From the NCBI GenBank assembly GCA_038049695.1, contig CP142455.1, positions 27,193,501 through 27,257,500 on the forward strand: DNA of 64,000 bases. The letters run 5' to 3'. Both the position numbers and the translations under genes were made by a program. The notes beneath the pieces are model-generated. The model did no database searches and was not told the DNA's origin. It was given only the letters and a program-made list of their open reading frames with translations. Shown one piece after another: positions 11,048 to 22,620 of this stretch; the first letter of the stretch is position 1, and each line of letters starts with the position of its first letter. The stretch is from Cinnamomum chago. Its lineage: Eukaryota; Streptophyta; Magnoliopsida; Laurales; Lauraceae.

Positions 11048-12350
11048 CTAGTCGAAGTTATTGTTGGTCTTGGCTTTGTCAAGACGTGATTTACGCACGG
11101 CCTCTTGGATATGCCTTTCATGTTCTTTAAGCATGTCATCGATGTTGCCTCCAGGAGGCAACAAGGGTCCAGAGTAGTTGATTCTGTTCTTGTTGGAGCG
11201 GTTAGCCTGGTGTCAAAAAAATAATGCAGTTGTCACTATAAGATTCTATTGAATGTTAATGTAATATCAAAACAATCCTCTTATCAAAATGTGTTGTAGG
11301 CCTCAAATCTTCAAACTAATGGTTGAGTTAACGATGGTAATGGCCTAATGGGTCAAGTATCAAGGTAACAGTGAAAGAATTAATGGATGTTTCAACAAAG
11401 AAAATGATACAGTGAAGAGATGGTGGAGCAGATTGCCATCATTAATCATCATTGACAGTGTCATATACATTTTGATTACTACGACTACTTTCCACTTGTG
11501 CCTCACATTTTCTGTTGATTCTCATTTGCCCATGTTTCAAACAGGCCACCAGTATCAGTATTCCTATCCATTCTATCATAAATGCATTGAAATATAATCA
11601 ATTTTTCCTGCATCTCCATGAGCATCATAATAGTGTTCTTGCATTAGTGCTTTGATTTCAACTGAAATGTTTTAACAGCAAGACAGAAGAAACTTTTCAG
11701 GGAGAGGTGTTGTTCAGGAGATACCTAGTTGGAATTAGGATATTATCACTTATGGAGCATTTTCTTTAGGATATTATCATTAATGGAGTGTTTTCTTGAA
11801 GTCTTTCTAGCGTAGTTACATTCCTTTTCTCACACCCAGAGAGCCTCACTATTGTGCACCCTATTGAATTTGGTTATTTAGTGAATTTGGTTATTACATG
11901 GTGTAGTTTTTCAATGTTAATTAATAGAATTCTTTAAAATTGACCTCAGATTGATGAGATAAGACTAAGTTGTTGATGATGATAGAAGGAACTTTTAAAT
12001 AATTAATTACCACCATAGCTTCTTCTTTGTCGCTCTACTTATTTGTAGAAGATGTCCATTCTTGCTTTGCAGAGGTCTCAGCAACATCTAGTTGACTGTA
12101 TCTGTCAGTACTTCTTACTGACTCAAAACCCTTTGATGTGTTGTACCTTTTTCCAGCTACACTTGAACTCATTGTAGAACTAATTACTGGTCTAGAAGCC
12201 ATCACATTCTCACCTTCCCTTGGGTTTCTGTTCCCTGAGGATTGAGATGCACCAGAATGAGAGAGATTGTTGTGAGCAGTTCCAATGGTATCCTCTTGGG
12301 GATTGTATTTTGAGATGGCGCTTTTAGGATTTTCCTGTGCCTGTGTCTTC
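11048..12350 (-). pseudogene. Captured C-terminal exons of a CDK-like (IBS1/At1g54610-type) protein kinase
   Basis: Two exon-like blocks lie on the minus strand. The last exon (11206 to 11048, after a CACCAG acceptor and ending in a stop) reads NRINYSGPLLPPGGNIDDML followed by KEHERHIQEAVRKSRLDKAK, close to the C-terminus of plant CDK-like kinases of the IBS1 family. The upstream block (about 12350 to 12035) is Ser/Asn-rich, as is the linker of these proteins, and meets a TAG at 12032-12034. The kinase domain is absent. It lies antisense within the presumed leader intron of TNP2, inside the CACTA element. The identification of the last exon is fairly firm; that of the Ser-rich block rests on position. 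Confidence 0.65.
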
Positions 12351-12644
12351 TGCACCATTCACACTCCAAAATAAGAGTTAGTATACAAGCAAACATGATC
12401 AGTAGTAAATTAACATTTTAATACTTGATAATTGGACCAGTTGCTTCGCTGAGATAATTGGTTTGGCTTGGGGAAAAGGACCTAAATTAGATACAACAGT
12501 GGCATAAGGCTATAACGTGGGGTTTGAAAGGCTATAAAAATTAGAAGCCCCTTTCCTCCGCATGGGTAGGTTAATTTATTCGCTTATTTTGTGTTAAATT
12601 TCTTAAGTATAAACATGCTTGAAAGTGCTTTGTTGAATTGCAAA

Positions 12645-15600
12645 ATGTCTGAGCAAATACAGAAAGATTGGATGGACGAAAGAAATAGGAGGTCCACACT
12701 TTATGAAGTTGGGGTTAGGCATTTTGTTCTTTTTGCCCAAACAAAGTTGGGCGGGTCGGCTTGTCCTTGCCCATGTAAAATCTGTAGGAATAGGTTCCGA
12801 TTGATATACAAGGTGGTTGAAGATCATTTGATCGCAAACGGTATAGATCTCTCATACCGTGTATGGGTTTTGCATGGTGAAAGACGCTCGAAGACTCTGA
12901 TGGAGCATCCAGTGGTGGGAAACATGAATAAAGAAAACATTGAGGAAGAAGGGCTTGGAATAGGGGACTTTGTTGATGCTTATATGGGCTGCCATGGTAC
13001 TGAAATAGGAGATATTGAAGTACCATTTGTTCCTGAACCAAACTTGGGTAAGAGGTATCTTTACTATAAAAAAAAAGCCAAAGAAAAATTGTACCCTTCT
13101 TGTGAGGGGCCTGAGACAACACTTTCAGCAATTGTTGAACTTCATAATCTGAAGAAACAGTTTGGGTGGTCAGGAAATAGTGTGACAGCATTGTTGTCCT
13201 TGTTGAGGCGATGGTTACCCAAAGGAAACACATTGCCAGTGAAATATCCTGTAATGAAGCAAATGTTGAAAGACCTAGGGATGAAGGCTAACTGCATTCA
13301 TGCGTGCAAAAATAATTGTATGTTATACTAGAAACTTGATGAAAATTTGATGGAATGTCGTCATTGTAAAAAACCTAGATATAAAGTCACAAAGGGCAAA
13401 GGAGGGAAGGTTTCAAAAGAGCCTAACAAAGTTTTGAGACACTTTCCTCTAATTCCGAGACTCCAGAGGTTGTATACAATACCATGGATAGCGTGTGAGA
13501 TGACTTGGCATGCTAGATCTGAAGCTTCTTGGGATTATATGAGGCATCCATCTGATTCTGGCCAATGGAAAGTATGTAAAGAGAATTATAAAGGATTCGC
13601 AAATGAGGAGCGCAATGTTTGGCTTGCTATTACAACTGATGGATTTAATCCACGTGGAGTTCAATCTACTGGTTATAGCTGTTGGCCCGTCATCACGGTG
13701 CCTTATAATCTCCCACCATCATTATGTATGAAAGCAGAATTCCAAATATTGTCTCTGCTAATTCCTGGGCCGAAGGCACCGAGTCAAGACATTGATGTCT
13801 TTCTTGAGCCACTATATGACGAGTTGAAACAGTTGTGGGATCGTGGAGTGCCTGCTTATGACATGTATAAGAAGGAACATTTCTCACTGAGAGCTATGTT
13901 GATGTGGGGGATTCACGACTTTCCTGCTTTCGGGAACCTATCTGGTTGTGTAACCCATGGATACAAAGCTTGTCAGCATGTGGTGACAATACTCCATCTC
14001 TTCTTCTACCTGTCAGTGAGAAAATTGTTTACACAAATTATCGGCAGTTTCTTAAAAGTGATCACCCATTTAGAGATGGGAAATACTTGGGGCTCAAGAC
14101 AGTGGAAGATAATCTTCCTCCAGAATCACTAAGAGGGGAAAAACTTCTACAGCATTTAGATCGTATCAACTTTGTATCTTGGAAAGACAGCAATGGCAAG
14201 CGAAAAAGAGCCGAAGTGAATGTTGATGGTGATGGTAGTGAAGTTACTATGGCATGGTATAAGAAGTCCATCCTTTTTGGTCTGGGGTACTGGATAAACC
14301 ACAAAGTCCGCCATGTTATTGATGTGATGCATACCGAGAAGAATGTTGCTGAACATTTACTAAACACCATCCTTTGCTTGAGTAAAACAAAAGATACTGT
14401 AAATGCACGAGAGGATATGAGGCTTCTTGGCATACACAATGGGCAGTGGATGCAAATTGATTCAAACACGGGGAAAAAAGTTAAGCCACATGCTTCTTTT
14501 GTTTTGGATAAGAATGAGAAAATGGATTTCTTGAAAACTTTGAAGTACTTGAAGCTCCCTTCAGGTTTTTCTTCTAACTTGAGCAACATTGTTAGTCTCA
14601 ATCCACCTGGTTTGCTAACAATGAAGTCGCATGACTATCATGTTATCATGGAGTACTTGTTACCTGTATTGCTTCAGCATGCCTTTCCGAAACACCGAGA
14701 CTTGCGAAAAGCTATTCACCAGATAAGCTTATTCTTTAATTTACTGTGTTCGAAGGTCTTGATCAGAAATGACATTCAAGAAGCCAAGTTCATGGTTGTC
14801 GAGGCATTGTGTGTGTTAGAGAAACATTTTCCACCCTCCTTTTTTGATATAAGCATTCACCTTGTGGTGCATTTGGCAGATGAGGCGTTGCTTTGTGGAC
14901 CTACCCAAGATCGGTGGATGTATCCTTTCGAACGGTAAATAACTTTTATTTCTATCGTCTTTGACTTTATTTGACGTGTTTTTGAATTTAACATTTACAT
15001 AAATAAGTTTGGAATATTTAATAGGTCGATGAAAGAGTGTAAAGACATTCCTAGCAACAAACGATATGTTGAAGGCTCTATTGCAGAATCCTATCTTGTT
15101 GCTGAATCTGTTAGGTATGCTATGGAGTACATGTCCAATCCACGAGCCGGTAATCACAAATACAGTCAAGAAGCCTTTTTAGATGAAAATGGCGAATATA
15201 GTGATGAAGGGCCTATGCTAGATGGTAAGGATGTGTTATTATCCCCTCACCAATTTGTACAGATACGTCGATGGGTGCTTTTTCGACTTGATGTCGAAGA
15301 ACGCGATACATTCTACAGGTCAAAATTCTTGACTATCTAGGCAAGTAACATGTGTTATTATATAGATATATACTTATATATTAAAGCCTGGATGAATGAA
15401 ATGCAGCGAGTATCGTGAGTCGTTGCAATCTGGTTCACGTGCTAAAGGAAAAGGGATTGCAAAGACAGAGGTAGAAATACAAACAAATTTCATTGATTGG
15501 TTATACAAGAAGGTATTAATTCTTACATAATCAATGTAATTTAGGAAAACTAAGATAGTTCTCTCACTACTTATGTTTTAAATTGTTTTCTTTTGCATCA

Positions 15601-16199
15601 TGTTATAGTTGTTGGAGGACGATGCTACGAATTCTATGTTGTGGCGGTTAGTCAAAGGGCCAACTAAAGCAAAGACATATAAGAAGTATCGTGTCAATGG
15701 TTTTGTCTTCTCTCCCAAGTCTCATGATGATACTGTTACCACCCAAGATAGTGGTGTTTTCATGAGGGCAATTACTTCTTTTACTGCAAGTAGGAAAGAC
15801 AAGAATCCTATTGATGGGACAACGATGTGGTATGGGATCATTAAACAGATAATCGAGGTAGACTATACCGACTTTCAAGAGGTGGTTTTTTATTGTGATT
15901 GGGTGAGGGTGGAAGACAAGATTAATGGCTGTAAACTCTGTCCAGACTCAAGCTTGGTGATGGTCAACCTCAACAAACTGAAAAGTTCTAGTAATTTTTT
16001 GGATGAGCCAGCCATTCTTGCTAAAGAGGCCGGTCAAGTGTTTTATTCACAAGATTTGAAACATCCCGATTGGTCAGTGGTTATACATTCTCCAAAGCGA
16101 TTGACTTGTCGAGTGGATGAGCTAGATGTACCATCTGACTTCCAATCTACTCTTGAAGACCAACCCAATTTGAAACCCCTGCTGGAAAGACGACGTTAA
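12645..16199 (+). pseudogene. tnp2: TNP2-type CACTA transposase, one nonsense codon and one frameshift
   Basis: This is the catalytic transposase that cuts the element's ends. Exons: 12645-14934, 15025-15318, 15407-15512 and 15609-16199, all GT/AG. The N-terminus (MSEQIQKDWMDERNRRS) leads into a Transpos_assoc domain (CPCKIC, then VEDHLIANGI). The TNP2 core follows with TTDGFNPRG, YSCWPVITVPYNLPPSLCMK, IPGPKAPSQDIDVFLEPL and IDVMHTEKNVAEHLLNT. DUF4218 (LVVHLADEALLCGPTQDRWM) and DUF4216 (DSGVFMRAITSFTASRKDK, then VVFYCDWVRV) complete it. Two lesions break it: TAG at 13329-13331 where the family has Trp (CMLY-stop-KLDENL), and a 1-base deletion near 13979, where the frame shifts between KACQH and GDNTPS. 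The start was chosen because the Transpos_assoc domain begins there; an ATG further upstream in frame is possible. Confidence 0.93.
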
Positions 16200-16575
16200 C
16201 TTGTTTTGCTATTGATGTTTCCATTTGTGTTTAGTTTTATTTTGTGAGTTATATGATTTCGTGGTGTAATTTGATGGTTGTATTGAGTATAATTTGATGG
16301 TTGTGCCTCAAAGTTGAATGCAATTAATTTGAAGTTTTGAAATGTAGTGTAATTTTTACTATTGTTAATTGTTTTGGCCTAACCATTTCCAAATTTGAAG
16401 TAGTTAAATGGTACGTTGACAAATAGTTACTATTTTCTGTTATGTAGTGCACTATAATTTGATGATTGTGCCTCAAAGTTAATGCGATTTGTTTTAGGTT
16501 TTGAGGTGTACTGATTTGACTCAAATTCTTTTGTATGCAATACATAATATTTGCCACTGTGTGTAGGACAATTTA
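16200..16575. other. Spacer between TNP2 and the second ORF
   Basis: AT-rich spacer with two degenerate copies of a 'tataatttgatggttgtgcc'-like phrase near 16290 and 16450. No coding signal was seen. It may contain the TNP2 polyadenylation region and the 5' part of the next transcript. Confidence 0.4.
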
Positions 16576-18574
16576 ATGGCATCAAGTGGCCAATATCCAG
16601 GTCCTAGTGCCTTGCAGCCAACCCCATCAGGTCAAGAAGCACCCCCACTAGGGCAAGAAACACCCCCGGTAACATCTCAATCATCTGGTGCAACTTCATC
16701 GGTTAAGGCTAAGTTGCTTGTCTCAGTGTCCACTAAAGGCACTGTTGTTGGTCCTAATGCGGCGAAATGGGCAACACGGTTGGGGCATTTTATTCGAGCA
16801 ACCATCCCATTGAGTTATAAAGATTGGAGGCTTGTGAAGCCGACCTTTAAGGATGAAGTGTGGGAGGCTTTATCGGTAACAATCTATTTATGGAGGCTTT
16901 GTCGGTAACAATCTTTACCAAAATGAATTTCTAACTATTATAATTCTTGATAGGGTGAGTTTGAATATGATGTTCCTATGGCTTTGGCGTACAAAAATCT
17001 TCAAAAGGAGTTCTCTTCTAAATTTAGGACAGCAAAAAGTAACTACCGAAAAGAGCTTATAAAGAAAGCTTTGAACAAGGAAGCTGCTATTGCCACTTGT
17101 CCAGAAGGTATGAATCCAACAATTTGGGCCGAGTTTGTGACCCGTGAATTCCGACCCGAAGTCATACAAAGGAATGCAAAGAATGCAGCAAATAGGAAGA
17201 AGAACACTATTGGTCACACTCTTGGGCGGCAAAAATATGCCCAAATGCATTACATCAAGGTACCATCCTATCTTACTCTCTTTAATGCAAGTGGATTGTG
17301 GTAACACTTGATAATCTTTTGTGTAGAAACAAAAGGACCCTAAAGCCAAAGTCAATCGAGAGGATGATTGGCTAACGGCTCATGAGCATCCTGATGGATC
17401 TGTTTTGGAGAGTGCTCGTGCTGCATATGTAAGTATTTATACTCGCTACATTTTAATGTATTGAGTAGGTCTAGTCATAGAGTATATATTGTTTTGGAGA
17501 GTCCTCGTGCTGCATATGTAAATATTTATACTCGTTACATTTTAATGTATTGAGTAGGTCTAGTCATAGAGTATATATTGTTTTGGAGAGTCCTCGTGCT
17601 GCATATGTAAGTATTTATACTTGTTATATTTTAATGTATTGAGTAGGTCTAGTCATAGAGTATATATTGTAATGCTTTTAGTCAAAGAGTATATATTGTT
17701 TTGGTTATGCTTGTTGTTTTAGTGTTGAATCTTTAAGTATATATTGAAGGAACAAGTGAAGGCTGTTAAAGAAAGGAGAGCTATTGAAGCAAGAATTAGG
17801 GGAGAGAATGATATTGGTGAGATCATAGATCTTAAAGGCGATGTACTAGCTGAAGTATTTGGGAAAGACACAAAAAGTCATACTCGTGCTGTTGGCTCTC
17901 AAATCTCGCCAGCACAAGTTGAACATGCTGCTATTGGTGAATACTTACTCGACAAAGCATTGGCATCATCTAGTCCCGATGTCGAGAAAGAGTTAGTTGA
18001 GGTTAAAGCTTCCCTAGCCAATCTAACTAACTTGTTGATGGTGAGTTTGTTTTGTCTTCAATTCTTTAATTACGTATAACTATGCTTAATTAACTCTCTT
18101 TAAGCTTGTGTTCTTATTTTCACACACTTAAAACTTGTATTCTACCTTTATATGCGTTTTCCATTAATACAGGCTCACATTGCAATTGGGAATGTCCCAT
18201 CGCAGTCTGTGGTTAATACACCTCATGATGGTTCAAACTCACCCCGTCGTTCTTCTTCAGTCTCTCCTCAAAACCTGGCTTGTCTTTTTGAGGCTACAAG
18301 TGGTCGTGTAGAATTGTCTAAGAAGCCTAGGGTTACCCTATTGGACAGGGATGGGAATGAAGTAGCCAAGGGATATGTAGTGACTGATCCTATGCACAAA
18401 GACATTTGCCATGGTAGAAGAGTGCTTAGAGGTGAGACAAAGATCAATATTGAGGAAGTGCTTAAAGGTGATGCACTAGTCTATGATGGTCCTCAGGATG
18501 GAAATAGAACTATGCATGGTTTTGTTGCTGGAGGGTGGCTAATTTGGGCTGATGGACGGTTGAAGTATGATTAA
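16576..18574 (+). CDS. CACTA second-ORF protein (Transposase_24-like with DUF8039-like C-terminus), apparently intact
   Basis: Five exons, 16576-16875, 16954-17259, 17327-17428, 17750-18040 and 18173-18574, join in phase 0 to about 466 residues with no stop. A Pro/Ser/Gln-rich start leads to GPNAAKWATRLGHFIRATIP and KDWRLVKPTFKDEVWEAL, then the Lys-rich FRTAKSNYRKELIKKAL block, the typical second-ORF core. The end (KPRVTLLDRDGNEVAKGYVV, CHGRRVLRGE, FVAGGWLIWADGRLKYD) resembles the DUF8039 tail of plant CACTA proteins. Its likely role is binding subterminal repeats and helping TNP2. The fourth acceptor could also be 17738, which adds four residues. The element's TNP2 is broken, so this intact ORF could act only with transposase from another copy. 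Confidence 0.8.
16862..16910 (+). repeat. Short tandem duplication of a splice donor
   Basis: The sequence ggaggctttatcggtaac is followed 28 bases later by ggaggctttgtcggtaac, so the exon-1 end and its donor are present twice. Use of the first donor (exon end 16875) keeps the family's reading frame. Confidence 0.75.
17401..17670 (+). repeat. 89-bp minisatellite copying an exon end and its donor
   Basis: Three copies start at 17401, 17490 and 17579 with a period of 89 bp; a degenerate remnant follows. Each unit holds the end of exon 3 of the second ORF (tgttttggagag...gctgcatat), its GT donor and the start of the intron. Only the first copy is needed for the spliced frame. Confidence 0.9.
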
Positions 18575-19579
18575 GAGTGGTTGATTAGGGCTAATCTTTT
18601 TGGACATGTTGTTTAGCATTTTTTTGGGTCTTGTGTAAGAACATATGGGCTGACTAAAGCGTTAACTTGGGTTAGTTTTCTTATTGAAATTTGCTAGTCT
18701 TTTGGACATATTGGTTTATGGTTCTAGTTGGAAGTTGTAACGAACTTGCTGAACATTTTGTACATGTGATCTAACAATCTTTTGGGCATATATGTATAAT
18801 TTTTATTATTGTTGTTTGTTTTTTTAAGTATGCTTGTTTGTTTTACAGGCTTGTGAGATTATTCAAACCACCCTTTTTTAACTCCGCCAATGCAAGCTTA
18901 AGAAAGCCTTTGCATTGTCAGTTCCAAGCCCGAAAAAAGGAGGAGGATGAAGGGGTTCTCTTGGAAGTCTTTGTAATGTCACAATATATCAAGGTATTGG
19001 CGGTATTCTTGTCAATCTTTTTGTTTTTAAAGGCAATACCACTGATCTTTTTGTTTTTAAAGGCAATACCACTGATATTGATATGCTAGGTTTTTATGCT
19101 AATTCATTAAAATTGTGTGCCTTCCAGGTTCTATAAACTTTAATTTTGATACCGCTGATCAAGTATGTGCTTGTTGTTCTTTTGGCTCAAGGCTCAAGGT
19201 TCCAACATCTGATGCCCGCATTTGTAATAGCCAAATGACTGATTTCAGGTGAGTACATTTCATGGAGAATCTATATGATTCTATCTGGTTTTACTTTCAG
19301 AAGTAACAAATTTGATGTGTCTTGGGTAGAACATGAATATGTTAGGGCGCTATGTATGTGGGTGCGCGCGCATCATCATAATCATCAAATCCTTTGTCCC
19401 AAAAATGTCGGGGGTGAATTTGTTTCTTACACCCCCTAACAGCTCATGTAGCCTTGCTGATGCCTAGTTCACGTGGCGTCGTGGTTTTTTATTGATTTGA
19501 TCTATATATCATTTGTCCCGTCTCTATTTAGTTGCTTAACTATTAAAATACAAGTGCTTGATTCATGTACTTGCCTTAG
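18575..19579. other. Start of cargo zone, no gene recognised
   Basis: The 3' flank of the second ORF is followed by exon-like stretches with good splice signals: about 18850-18993, which reads RKPLHCQFQARKKEEDEGVL, and about 19128-19250, which ends TTTCAG before GTGAGT. I could not identify either; they may be further captured fragments. Confidence 0.35.
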
Positions 19580-19935
19580 GTTCCTTTCACGAATGTCATT
19601 TACATTGAGCGTTCTTATTTTCGGACTAAAGATTCAAAAGACTATTATGGGCTTGCTCCTGGTAAATCTGTCCTGCTAAGGTTTGTGCTTCTGCGACCCT
19701 CTCTAAGAAATGCATTCCAACCTCACTTTTTGACTACTTGACTGATCTTACTTAAAAATGCTACTATAATGATTTCCTGTGTTTTTCTTTGTCAATACAA
19801 GTGATTCTTTATCCCTCTAATTTGTGCAGATATGCCTTCCCTATCAAATGCACGAAAGTTGAATATGGGGATGATAAGGAGACTGTTGTTGAGATTCATG
19901 CTGAATATGACCCTTCTAAAAAGATAAAGCCCAAG
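19580..19935 (+). pseudogene. Captured glutaminyl-tRNA synthetase fragment (two exons with intron)
   Basis: Exon 19580-19680 reads VPFTNVIYIERSYFRTKDSK followed by DYYGLAPGKSVLLR. Exon 19830-19935 reads YAFPIKCTKVEYGDDKETVV and then EIHAEYDPSKKIKPK. This is the C-terminal anticodon-binding beta-barrel part of eukaryotic cytosolic GlnRS. The intron between them has GT/AG borders and splits the Arg codon, so the piece was taken as genomic DNA rather than cDNA. The catalytic domain and the rest of the anticodon-binding part are missing, and no start is present. It lies in the same sense as the transposase genes. Confidence 0.88.
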
Positions 19936-20649
19936 GTTTGGTTCATTGGATAGTTCTAATTTAACTAATCTTTGAAGTTTCTCCACTTTCATTTTTATGA
20001 TCTTGAGCATCTATCCATAATGAGAATGTGCATGTTAGTCTCCTTTTTGTGGACAATTTAAACCTGACCATGAAGATCTAGCAAGTTACGGGTATCATTT
20101 TTCTACTGTGTGTGAAAACAGAATGTGGGCTGCATTTGGCCACATAAATTTTTTCAACCTTTTCAATCTGTAAACATTTCTTGGTAAAACCAAATTTATT
20201 TTACTAAAACTGTAGTAAAAACTTCTTGGTTTATGGTGAAAACTTATCATATGGTTGTCATTGTTAGTATCATTTGTAGTGTGGATGGTGGAAGTCACAT
20301 TCAACGAGAATATAGGCAGAAGCCAGTCTCCTCTATGAATTTTGACATCAAATGGCATTAGATTTAGAAAATAAAAGTGCTTTCTTTTCAAGTGGAACAG
20401 TGGAAGTAGTGAAAATGCTCACACTTTTCATGAAACGTTACATCTTGAAATCAGTTGTCTTGTGGCTGTTGACATAGCTCACACTTTACATGCAAAACTT
20501 AGTGCTTGAAGAAGTTTGTGACCAATTACCCTGTTCATTTGCTGTATGAACAAATGCATTCTCTTAAATACATATGTTACATGCGTACATGTATAAAGTT
20601 ATTATATCAAAGGGGTAGTGAGTAACATGAATTTATATTCTGATTTTAG

Positions 20650-21530
20650 GAGAGATGGCTGTTGGGCCAAGAAAAACACTCTTCATGGATGAAATATCTA
20701 CAGGACTTGACAGCTCCACTACATACCAAGTAGTGAAGTGTATTCGAAATTTTGCTCAGAAAATGGTGGGTACTATGCTGATGGCGCTTTTGTTCCCTCT
20801 TTGCAAAGGAGTTGCTGATTTTCTCCAAGAGGTAATCTTTTTTTTTTGTTGGATTAACTCATAGTCTTGGGTTTTCATTGACTAGCTGTACTTGTTATAT
20901 TTCTGGTTCATGTTTATACTCTTCACAATACATCAAATGGCATTAGGTCTCTTCCGGATGTTGGGTGCTGTGGCACGTGATATGATTATTGCCAATACAT
21001 TTGGATCTGCTGCACTTATGGTGATATTCTTGTTGGGTGGATTTATTCCTCCAAAACGTAAACATCATTTTCTAGGATCTGACAAAATTCTATGTTATAT
21101 TATTTGTTTGAAGTGGAATCCATGGTTTTTTAGTATATGGTTTTGTATTCTAAATTGCACATCTAATTTCTTCATTGTAAGTTCTGTCCCATTCATTTCT
21201 TTCTTCTGACAATTGTGCCTTGCAATCTTCTTTTTCCTTTATGTAGAAACTATCCGCCCATGGTGGGTATGGGCTTCCTGGTTATCACCAGAATTTATTT
21301 AAATTCTTACTTCTTACACCTTTTTATCTATACATTCTATATATATCGTCATTTTTTCTAAACTTCAGCTGATAACCAATGTGAATCCAATGGTTTTGTA
21401 CTCTGTCCCATGTCAGAGTTCTGCCTATAGTAATGGTACAATTGGATACAATGTTCTCCATGCACACGGTCTTCCTAGCAGTGATAATTGGTATTGGATT
21501 GGCATTGGTGTTCTAGTGATATATAATCTT
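20650..21530 (+). pseudogene. Captured PDR-type ABCG transporter fragments
   Basis: After an acceptor at 20649 the frame reads [20 protein letters not shown] and then [15 protein letters not shown], the Walker B and D-loop region of the first nucleotide-binding domain in pleiotropic-drug-resistance ABCG proteins. It then jumps to KGVADFLQE, which normally lies about 40 residues further on, so an internal stretch is deleted. Around 20935-21055 another frame gives [20 protein letters not shown] followed by [18 protein letters not shown], from an ABC2 membrane domain. At 21247-21290 there is IRPWWVWASWLSP, and at 21411-21530 [20 protein letters not shown] and then [14 protein letters not shown]. 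The pieces are collinear with the normal gene but have lost most of it. Confidence 0.85.
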
Positions 21531-21539
21531 TATCCTTCA

Positions 21540-22620
21540 AACAATTAAGGAACGAATAAAGAGTTATGGAATGAAATAATTCTTTAAAGAAGTTCCTCCC
21601 AGTTTGTATACTAGTTATACAAGGCAGAGAGAGTTAGTCATAGAAGTATATCACTGTATGAAACACATACAACTAACACCATAAATACTTCTTATGGTAC
21701 CAATTTAGAGACAGCTATGGAATGACTCCACAAAGTTATTTCACAAAAGCCTTTAAACAGCTCAAAGATTATTGGCAAATCTATAATACTGCTGTCCAAC
21801 AAGGACTTATAGTCCAATACCAGTTAAAGAAAACATCTTTGACAGGCAGAGCCTCTACCTCAAGTTCCAAATGGCTATCTGCTGCTCTTTGTTTGGAGAT
21901 GGTCAGATGAAGCTTCAGTAGTTTCCAGCCTGAGCTCCTTCAGCTCCTAGGCTGTGCCTTGCTGTGTTGTTTCTTTGCCCTGCTTTGGTCCCATCTGCTC
22001 TCTGCAGTCAAAATGCTTTCTTTTTCAGCTGCAGTCAAGATGCCTTCTCATTCAACTGTTCTATATTTTTGGTTGCTGGAGGTGTTTGGTTCTGTCTCTG
22101 CGTAGATGATCTCTCTTGAGTTATGCTTTGATCCTTGAAGTCTTGTTTGCTGTTGTTGCTGTGTTGTGCCAGTTCTGTTGCCCTGCAGTTGAGTCCTTTT
22201 GTAAAGCAGTGGCCTGTAATGCTGTGTTTGCAGCTGAGGGTGTAGTGTGGTGCAGTGCTGTGCTCTTGTTTGTTGTTTGCTGTGCTATTGAGAATGTGTC
22301 AAGTGGGCATGCTATATTTTTGTTCACTGCAACTTTTGGATATTTTCTACATTCAACAGGCTTCTAAGTAGTAACATGGTTTGGGCTATTAGTTTTGCTT
22401 ACATTAATCATGTTAATAAATGTTTTCTCTTAATTATCCAATATGATTTTATTGTAACATTTATCCCCTTATTTGTCACTTGGAATTTCAATCTTCTTCT
22501 AACCTGATTGATTGTTCATCCAATTCAATACTAGAAATAACTCCACTTGTTAATGCTTTTGCAACTTTCTTCCATAGATAATTGAGTTATTTAACCTGGT
22601 GGGTTCTTTAATTTTTCCAG
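21540..22620. other. Unassigned T/G-rich cargo DNA
   Basis: The part from about 21940 to 22370 is rich in TGCTGTG- and CTGCAG-type words and resembles 22700-23330. The open frames here are low-complexity. No protein family was recognised. Confidence 0.35.
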
